From contig NZ_VSMB01000001.1 of the NCBI RefSeq assembly GCF_009805705.1, positions 310,001-374,000 on the forward strand: a stretch of DNA of 64,000 nt, written 5' to 3'. Under the pieces are notes generated by a model, which did no database searches, was not told the DNA's origin, and saw only the letters and a list, made by a program, of their open reading frames with translations. This document shows, one piece after another, positions 58,879-64,000 of this stretch. The stretch comes from Ruania rhizosphaerae. Its GTDB lineage: Bacteria > Actinomycetota > Actinomycetes > Actinomycetales > Beutenbergiaceae. How positions within the stretch are numbered: position 1 is the first letter of the stretch; each line of letters opens with the position of its first letter. A program made the position numbers and the translations under genes.

Positions 58879-59907
58879 TCAGCAGCCGCAGCTGCGCCGG
58901 CGCACCAGGTCGGGCACCAGCAGTTCTACAGGCACAGGCTGCTCCGGAGCGGCGGAGGTCAGCAGGTCGAGCGCCCGCTGGACCATCTGTTCCATCGGCT
59001 GCGTGACTGCGGACAGCGGCGGCCAGGTGTAGGCGGAGGCCGCCGACCCGTCGAAGGCCACCATCGCGATCTCCTCCGGGACCGCCACGCCGGCCTCGTG
59101 GAAAGCGAGCAGCGCCCCCACCGCCTGCTCGTCGGAGGCGACGAACACGGCCGTCGGGCGTTCGGGCTCGGTCAGCAACTGCCGCGCGGCCCGGTAGCCG
59201 CCCTCGCGCGAGTAGGACTGGCTGGCCAGCGGACCCTCGGCCAGCCCTGCCGCAGCGAGAGCATCGGCCCACCCGCGCTGCCGGTTCCCCGCGGTGTCGC
59301 CGATGAAGGCGACCCGCTCGTGGCCATGCTCGATCAGGTGCGTCACCGCGACACGGGCGCCGCCGTACCGGTCCACTCCCACGCTCGCCACGCCCTCGGG
59401 GGCGGTGGCGGCGTTGATCAGCACGACGGGTACACCTGACGCATTCGCCGCCGCGGCACCGCGTGCGTCCATCGGCCGGGCGATCAGCATCCCGTCCACC
59501 TGCCGGGCGGCGAGTCGCTCGATCGCCTCAGCCACGTCCCCTCCGGTGCGCACCAGCAACGCCAGACCACGCGCGCCCGCGGCGTGTTCCACCTGGTCGG
59601 TGAGCTCACCGAAGTACGGATTGCCCACTGTGGCCACCACCAGCCCCACCTGACCGGTGCTGCCCAGGCGCAGCGCCCGGGCGGTGGCGTTCGGGCGGTA
59701 CCCGAGCGTGCGGACGGCCTCCAGCACCCGGGCCCGGGTTGCCGGGGCCACGTTCTTCGGCCCGTCGTTGAGGGTGTAGCTCACGACGGCGGTGCTCACC
59801 CCGGCCAGGGCGGCCACGTCCGCACGGGTCACCCGGGCGGGGTTGGCCTCGGCACGGCCCGCACCGGCCGGCTGGGTAGGCCCGGGTGACCCGGCGTGCG
59901 GGTTCAC
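58879..59907 (-). CDS. LacI-family transcriptional regulator
   Basis: A 342-aa repressor. The HTH VTRADVAALAGVSTAVVSYTLN with hinge helix RARVLEAVRTLGYRPNATARALR is at residues 26-80, preceded by a 25-residue Ala/Gly/Pro extension. The periplasmic-binding-like ligand domain (LVVATVGNPYFGELTDQVEHA) ends with RRRSCGC. The GTG start overlaps the stop of the Gfo/Idh gene (GTGA). It is encoded downstream in the operon it most likely controls, through the site at 61147-61160. The effector is presumably the sugar transported by FucP. Confidence 0.9.
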   Translation of the reverse strand: MNPHAGSPGPTQPAGAGRAEANPARVTRADVAALAGVSTAVVSYTLNDGPKNVAPATRARVLEAVRTLGYRPNATARALRLGSTGQVGLVVATVGNPYFGELTDQVEHAAGARGLALLVRTGGDVAEAIERLAARQVDGMLIARPMDARGAAAANASGVPVVLINAATAPEGVASVGVDRYGGARVAVTHLIEHGHERVAFIGDTAGNRQRGWADALAAAGLAEGPLASQSYSREGGYRAARQLLTEPERPTAVFVASDEQAVGALLAFHEAGVAVPEEIAMVAFDGSAASAYTWPPLSAVTQPMEQMVQRALDLLTSAAPEQPVPVELLVPDLVRRRSCGC

Positions 59908-61109
59908 TGCGGGGCGTCGCCGAAGTCGTCGATCGGCAGCCGCTCACCGCCGCGCAGTGCGGACTCGTGTGCCACCAGGCCGGGCAGTGTGTAACGGGCG
60001 GCCACCCAGGCGTTCACGGTGGGCAGGGTCTGGGTGTTGACCGCGGTGACGAAGTCGTGCACGAGCAGGTGGTGGCTGCCCATGTGCCCGTTTCCCAGGC
60101 CGGTGAGCTCGGCCGGCAGCGCCGAGGTGTCGTGCACCGGGGCATGCCCGGAGATGAAAGAGTCGTGCAGCTTCTCGTCCACGTTCGCCAGTGTGGCATC
60201 ACCGGCGTCCTGGTGCGCTGGCTGCCCGGGCCGGACCAGATCGGAGAGGTCCTCCAGCGCGCCGGACCGGTTGTGCCAGAGGGTCGACAGTGAGTTCTGC
60301 TCGAGGATCCCCTCGGTGCCGTAGAAGGTGAACCGGGACTCCGGGACTGCGCCGGCGAGGCCCACGCGGCGGAACTCGTTGGTACGGAAGCTGCCGCCGT
60401 CGGCCGTCTCGAACAGGGCGGAAGCGTTGGAGAAGTCGTTGTCGAACATGCTCACGGCCTTGTCGAAGACGCCATCGCCGCGCTGGTCCGGGACCCCGAC
60501 GGCGCTGACGCTGACCGCGTGGGTGTTCCACGCGCCGAGCACCCCGCCGATGGCGTGGGTGGGGTACTTCATCGGCGGGTAGCTGGCCGTGCGTTTCCAG
60601 TCCGCGCCGCCGCTGTACTGGTAGGCGGCGTAGAAACCGTGGTCCATATCGTGCACATAGTCACCCTCGGCGTAGAAGACGCGACCGAAAGCGCCGTCGG
60701 CAGCCTTCTGCCGCCCAAGTACGGTGACCGGGTTGTACTGGCTGGTCTCGCCCATCATGTAGGTGAGTCCGGTCTCCTTGACCGCGTCGATGATCGCGGC
60801 GATCTCCTCACGCGTGAATGCCATGGGCACCGCCGAGTAGACGTGCTTGCCGGCGCGCAACGCCTGCACCACGAGCGGGCCGTGGGTCCACCGCTGGGTG
60901 AAGATGGCCACCGCGTCCACATCGGAGGCGAGCATCGCCTCGAAGTCCGGCTCCACGCCGGCCAGGCCGAGGTCGCGGGCGAGGGCGGTAGCGCGGTCGG
61001 CGATCGTGTCGGTCACGGTGACGCGGGAGACCCCGGGGTGGGCGTGGAACAGCGTCGCAAATCCGCCGGCGAACTGCCCGGCGCCTACGATTCCCAGCGA
61101 GAACGGCAT
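59904..61109 (-). CDS. Gfo/Idh/MocA-family oxidoreductase
   Basis: A 401-aa NAD(P)-dependent sugar dehydrogenase-like protein. N-terminal Rossmann motif SLGIVGAGQFAGGFATLFHAHPG, a lysine-containing signature HVYSAVPMAFTREEI (Lys of the EKP motif is replaced by Ala in AVPM, so the catalytic Lys is unclear), and C-terminal ribose-binding-type domain with GGADWKRTASYPP. Family members oxidise or epimerise sugars and inositols. Missing the EKP lysine may mean an altered reaction or a non-catalytic role. AAGGAGC precedes the ATG at 61109. Co-transcribed with the LacI gene and divergent from FucP. Confidence 0.85.
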   Translation of the reverse strand: MPFSLGIVGAGQFAGGFATLFHAHPGVSRVTVTDTIADRATALARDLGLAGVEPDFEAMLASDVDAVAIFTQRWTHGPLVVQALRAGKHVYSAVPMAFTREEIAAIIDAVKETGLTYMMGETSQYNPVTVLGRQKAADGAFGRVFYAEGDYVHDMDHGFYAAYQYSGGADWKRTASYPPMKYPTHAIGGVLGAWNTHAVSVSAVGVPDQRGDGVFDKAVSMFDNDFSNASALFETADGGSFRTNEFRRVGLAGAVPESRFTFYGTEGILEQNSLSTLWHNRSGALEDLSDLVRPGQPAHQDAGDATLANVDEKLHDSFISGHAPVHDTSALPAELTGLGNGHMGSHHLLVHDFVTAVNTQTLPTVNAWVAARYTLPGLVAHESALRGGERLPIDDFGDAPQ

Positions 61110-61146
61110 GCGTGTAGCTCCTTCAGAGGTGTGTCGGTCCCGCAAA

Positions 61147-61160
61147 TTTACACGAGTAAC
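61147..61160. promoter_or_regulatory. LacI-type operator in the Gfo/FucP divergent region
   Basis: TTTACAC|GAGTAAC has a central CG and five of seven matching symmetric positions, the pattern of LacI/CcpA-like operators. It is 38 bp from the Gfo/Idh start, overlapping the likely promoter (minus-strand TAAATT), and 138 bp from FucP. Confidence 0.5.
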
Positions 61161-61297
61161 TCCGGGCGTCAACACCCGACCCGCGATGGTGACCGGCGCC
61201 GTCGGGATAGTCCCTCGACCGCCTGGGGACCATTCACGCGGCCGAATCGGCGCCGGTATGGTTGACTGCCCCCACTGATCTCGGGCGAGGGAGCCGC

Positions 61298-62623
61298 ATG
61301 AGTTCACCGAACGACCTCGACACAGCACTGCACCACGAGCACAACCGTTTCCTGCACCCGGGGATGCTGGTGCCGTTCGTGCTGTTGGTGGCGTGTTTCG
61401 CCGCCTGGGGCACGGCCGCGAACATGACCGACACGCTGGTCTCGACGTTCACCTCCGTCTTCGACGACATGTCCACGGTGCAGGCCACGCTCGTGCAGTC
61501 GGCGTACTACGGCGCCTACTTCCTGCTTGCACTGCCGGCAGCATTCGTGAACCAGCGCTTCAACTACAAGGTGGGGGTGCTGCTCGGGCTCGGCCTGGCT
61601 GCCTCGGGCGGGTTCCTGTTCCTGCCCGCCGCACAGGCACAGACGTTCGGCTTCTTCCTGGCCGCGATCTTCGCCCTGGCCGCCGGGTTGTCGATCCTGG
61701 AGACCTCGGCCAATCCGTATGTGATGAGCATGGGGCCGGAGTCCAACGCGACCCGCCGGCTGAACTTCGCCCAGGCCTTCAACCCGGTCGGCACCAATAC
61801 CGGTGTACTCCTGGCCGCTCTGCTGATCGCACCGAACCTCAGTCCCCTCACCCAGGACGAGCGCGACACGCTCCCACCGGCCGAACGCGACGCGTTACTG
61901 ACCTCCGAACTGGACGCCGTCATGACCCCGTACGTGGGCCTGGCGGTGGTGCTGGTGCTGATCTGGGTGGGGATCGCCGTCACGAAGGTGCCGGGATTGA
62001 AGGTCGGGGCCAGCCATGAGGTCGACACCCGTGGTTCCTCCTCGCGGGTGAAGCGGCTGCTGACGAACACCCACTACTCCTTCGGCGTGGTGGCCCAGTT
62101 CTTCAACGTGGCCGCGCAGACCTGCATCTGGACCTTCACCATCACCTACGCCCGGGACCAGATCGGCGCCAGCCCCACGACGGCGAACTGGTGGTTGCAG
62201 GCGAGCCTCATCGTGTTCCTCGTGTCGCGGTTCGCGATGGTGGCGCTGATGGGCAGGTTCGACTCGCGGATGCTGATGCTCGTCATGACCTGCCTCGGCG
62301 TGGCGGGGTGCCTCGTGGCCGTAGCGGTGCCGGGCATGGTGGGGCTGGTGGCCGTGGTGGCGCTCTCGGCGTGCCTGTCGCTGTTGTTCCCCACGATCTA
62401 CGGGATCGCACTGGAAGGCCTGGGCCACGACACCAAGTTCGGCGCCGCCGGCCTGGTGATGGCCATCGTGGGCGGTGCGACCGTGCCGCTGCTGCAGGGC
62501 CAGTTGGTGGACTCGGTGGGCTCCGCGTTCTCCTACATCGTGCCCGCCGGGTGCTTCGTGGTGATCGTGGGCTACGCGATCTACACGCTACGGGCGCCGC
62601 GGCCGATCCACGAGACGGGGTGA
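61298..62623 (+). CDS. fucP: L-fucose:H+ symporter-like MFS transporter
   Basis: A 441-aa sugar transporter of the FucP family. Twelve helices; family-specific SILETSANPYVMSMGPESNATRRLNFAQAFNPVGTNTG (split over helices 4-5) contains the NPY and FNPVG signatures. The acidic residue that couples protons to fucose in FucP (Asp in helix 1) is likely the Asp of NMTDTLVSTF. Other sugars such as glucose or galactose are possible ligands in this family. The ATG at 61298 follows GAGGGAG. It is divergent from the Gfo/Idh-LacI operon with a shared LacI-type operator. Confidence 0.9.
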   Translation: MSSPNDLDTALHHEHNRFLHPGMLVPFVLLVACFAAWGTAANMTDTLVSTFTSVFDDMSTVQATLVQSAYYGAYFLLALPAAFVNQRFNYKVGVLLGLGLAASGGFLFLPAAQAQTFGFFLAAIFALAAGLSILETSANPYVMSMGPESNATRRLNFAQAFNPVGTNTGVLLAALLIAPNLSPLTQDERDTLPPAERDALLTSELDAVMTPYVGLAVVLVLIWVGIAVTKVPGLKVGASHEVDTRGSSSRVKRLLTNTHYSFGVVAQFFNVAAQTCIWTFTITYARDQIGASPTTANWWLQASLIVFLVSRFAMVALMGRFDSRMLMLVMTCLGVAGCLVAVAVPGMVGLVAVVALSACLSLLFPTIYGIALEGLGHDTKFGAAGLVMAIVGGATVPLLQGQLVDSVGSAFSYIVPAGCFVVIVGYAIYTLRAPRPIHETG

Positions 62624-62786
62624 CCGCAGACACGTGCGCCAGAGGCAATGGAGGCCTCATGCGCAGCACAGTGTTCCGGAACAACCGCACGCTCCTCAGG
62701 CCCACGCGGGTTCCGGCGGGTGCCGGGCCTGGAGGTCGAGGACCGGCTCGCCTGATCCGCGACGCGCGATCTCCTTCCCTGGGCGA

Positions 62787-62845
62787 AATTGCACGTCGAA
62801 TTGGTTGCTGGCACCGTCGCCAGAACCGCCAATTCGACGTGTGAT
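62787..62845. terminator. Long hairpin after fucP with a loop shared with 35156
   Basis: CACGTCGAATTGG (62792-62804) pairs with CCAATTCGACGTG (62829-62841); the loop contains GGTTGCTGGC and GCCAGAACC that pair again with one bulge. AAT...ATT flank the arms. It lies between fucP (+) and the convergent YdeI-like gene (-), so it can end both. AAT to GGTTGCTG is 16 bases here as in the 35156 hairpin. Confidence 0.75.
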
Positions 62846-62850
62846 TCCAG

Positions 62851-63450
62851 TCAGCCAGGTGGCATGCGCTTCTGCGGATGCAATGTCTCGTGCCGGGCGA
62901 GCATGGCGACGAGTTCGGCGATCTTGCGCTCCCGGGTCTGCTGCCGCTTGACGTTCTCCACCCGGTAGATCATCGCGAACCGGTTCGTCGAGGTGAGCAC
63001 CTCGAACATGGCCTGGGCGTCCGGGTTCGCGGCGATCGCCGCCGCCAGATCCTCCGGGACGACGGCGGTCGCCGGGCCCGCGTAGGCCGACTCCCAGCGC
63101 CCGTCCGCCTTCGCCTCCTCGACGGCGGCACGCCCGGCCGGGAGCATCTTGCCCTCGGCTTCCAAGCGCTCCACACGCCCAACGTTCTTGGCCGACCACC
63201 GGCTGCGCGGGCGACGCGGGGTGTAGCGCTGCAGGGACGTCTCGGCATCGCGGGACTTGGCCTGCCCGTCGATCCACCCGACGCAGAGCGCCTCGAGCAC
63301 CGCACTCTCGTAGTTCAGCGTGGTGACGTTGCCACCCTTCTTGCCCAGCACCAGCCAGACCCCGGGGGAGGTGTCGTGGTTCTCGATCAGCCATTCTCGC
63401 CAGGCGGCGGCGTCGGATACCAGGAGCTCGGGTAGCGGTGGCGCAGGCAT
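62851..63450 (-). CDS. YdeI/OmdA-family protein
   Basis: A 199-aa protein of the YdeI/OmpD-associated (bacteriocin-protection-like) family: WREWLIENHDTSPGVWLVLGKKGG, VLEALCVGWIDGQAKSRDAETSLQRYTPRRPRSRWSAKNV, AMIYRVENVKRQQTRERKIAELVAML. The role is not established; homologues have been linked to peptide resistance or envelope stress. The ATG is at 63450 with no strong ribosome binding site. Monocistronic. Confidence 0.85.
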   Translation of the reverse strand: MPAPPLPELLVSDAAAWREWLIENHDTSPGVWLVLGKKGGNVTTLNYESAVLEALCVGWIDGQAKSRDAETSLQRYTPRRPRSRWSAKNVGRVERLEAEGKMLPAGRAAVEEAKADGRWESAYAGPATAVVPEDLAAAIAANPDAQAMFEVLTSTNRFAMIYRVENVKRQQTRERKIAELVAMLARHETLHPQKRMPPG

Positions 63451-63557
63451 GGCGGGAGCCTAGCCTTCAGCACTGACGAGGGTGGCCCTGGTGTCGATCC
63501 GGGCCGTTCCCACGACACTCATCCCACCCTGGTCGCCGCACCCGAGCCGCCCCTGTG

Positions 63558-64000
63558 TCAGTCCTGGGTGAGGTCAGCCGGCGCTGACGACCAGATGCCC
63601 ACCAGCCGAGCCACCACCACCGTCAGGTACAGCGTCCCGACGACCGCCATGAAAGACCCCAGCGACCTCGCCCATGGCGATACGGGCAGGACATCCCCGT
63701 AGCCGAGCGTGGCAAGCGTGACGTAGGAGTAGTACAACGTCTGGTGCCAGCCCAGCGGCCCGCCATCTCCCTGTGGATCGGTGAAGCTGCCAGGAGCGAA
63801 GACCTCGAGCAGCGCGAAGCTCGCACCGAAGAACCCACCCAGCACCAGATATGCGGTGACCGCCACGAGGACGAGGTCCAGTCCTGGTGCAGACCTGCGA
63901 CGGAACACGAAACGCAGCAGGCCGTAGATCAGGGCAGCCATCGAGAGGGCGACGGAGATCAGCATGGCGACGGTCGCCGTCGTACTGTCCTGCTTCACCG
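63558..64000 (-). CDS. Potassium channel protein, partial at window edge
   Basis: A two-helix-type K+ channel. The pore helix and filter read QTLYYSYVTLATLGYGDVLPVSP (TxGYG selectivity filter), between helices VLVAVTAYLVLGGFFGASFALLEVF and ARSLGSFMAVVGTLYLTVVVARLVG. A hydrophobic helix precedes (VAMLISVALSMAALIYGLLRF). The frame is open to the window end: an in-frame GTG at 63998 could be the start, but the reading frame continues, so the N-terminus may be cut off. No RCK domain follows. It adds to the K+/Na+ handling set of this region. Confidence 0.75.
   Translation of the reverse strand, partial: VKQDSTTATVAMLISVALSMAALIYGLLRFVFRRRSAPGLDLVLVAVTAYLVLGGFFGASFALLEVFAPGSFTDPQGDGGPLGWHQTLYYSYVTLATLGYGDVLPVSPWARSLGSFMAVVGTLYLTVVVARLVGIWSSAPADLTQD

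Noticed and set aside
62659-62844. Small 61-codon gene with GGAGG ahead of ATG between fucP and the YdeI-like gene
   Set aside because: Arg-rich, its 3' third is formed by the hairpin at 62787-62845, and it shows no recognisable domain; more probably chance.

Overview
The window is 64 kb of very GC-rich DNA with dense, mostly leader-short genes, many GTG/TTG starts, ATGA/GTGA stop-start overlaps and an actinobacterial gene set (Lpd with a GTG start, an LPG-synthase-like protein followed by a PP2C phosphatase, a UbiB-like ABC1 kinase, a DUF222-HNH protein, a TipA-type MerR regulator). I read it as a chromosomal segment of a free-living high-GC actinobacterium, probably Micrococcales; the genus cannot be fixed from the sequence alone. 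No rRNA, tRNA, insertion sequence, prophage or CRISPR array was found.

Layout. 1-5.4 kb: proline catabolism (putA, start of putP) with a divergent LysR regulator, then methylglyoxal synthase. 5.4-10.7 kb: a four-gene, stop-start-overlapping operon of a PLP-dependent epimerase/transferase-like enzyme plus a sugar-type ABC importer, facing a FadR-type GntR regulator across a shared operator region. 10.9-21.5 kb: membrane and signalling genes (CPBP protease, LPG-synthase/kinase-like fusion, PP2C phosphatase, LssY-domain protein, a bacterial voltage-gated sodium-channel homologue, MmcQ-like protein, ABC1 kinase, MarR). 21.5-28.5 kb: VOC protein, CutC, an ECF sigma factor overlapping an O6-alkylguanine transferase, TauE permease, a frameshifted DUF222-HNH gene. 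28-32 kb: TetR with an MFS efflux pump, GH43 hydrolase, TipA-type MerR. 32.3-38.6 kb: a cytoplasmic GH2 hydrolase convergent with an AglEFG-like ABC importer. 38.9-45 kb: lpdA, GNAT, an MntA-HepT toxin-antitoxin pair, a class V aminotransferase and an AAA/DUF4143 ATPase preceded by five 14-bp repeats at exact 23-bp spacing. 45-49 kb: NarL-type two-component system divergent from a membrane protein plus multicopper oxidase pair. 49-54.9 kb: MarR/SDR pair, SufE with a rhodanese, deaminase, Ktr/Trk potassium uptake. 55-64 kb: NhaA, a HelR-like helicase, a LacI-Gfo/Idh-FucP sugar locus, YdeI-like protein and a 2TM potassium channel at the edge.

Several modules cooperate. Ion homeostasis is prominent (KtrAB, NhaA, a BacNav-type channel, a K+ channel), together with carbohydrate capture (two ABC importers, FucP, GH2, GH43), suggesting a saprophyte that meets salt or osmotic change. 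The most unusual signals lie between genes: a 92-bp palindromic element present twice (about 5.3 and 10.8 kb), the 23-bp-period array at 45 kb, two long hairpins that share a loop but not their stems (35.2 and 62.8 kb), a terminator with one arm and two competing partner arms (24.6 kb), and a nested repeat whose arms look like tRNA T-arms (40.4 kb).
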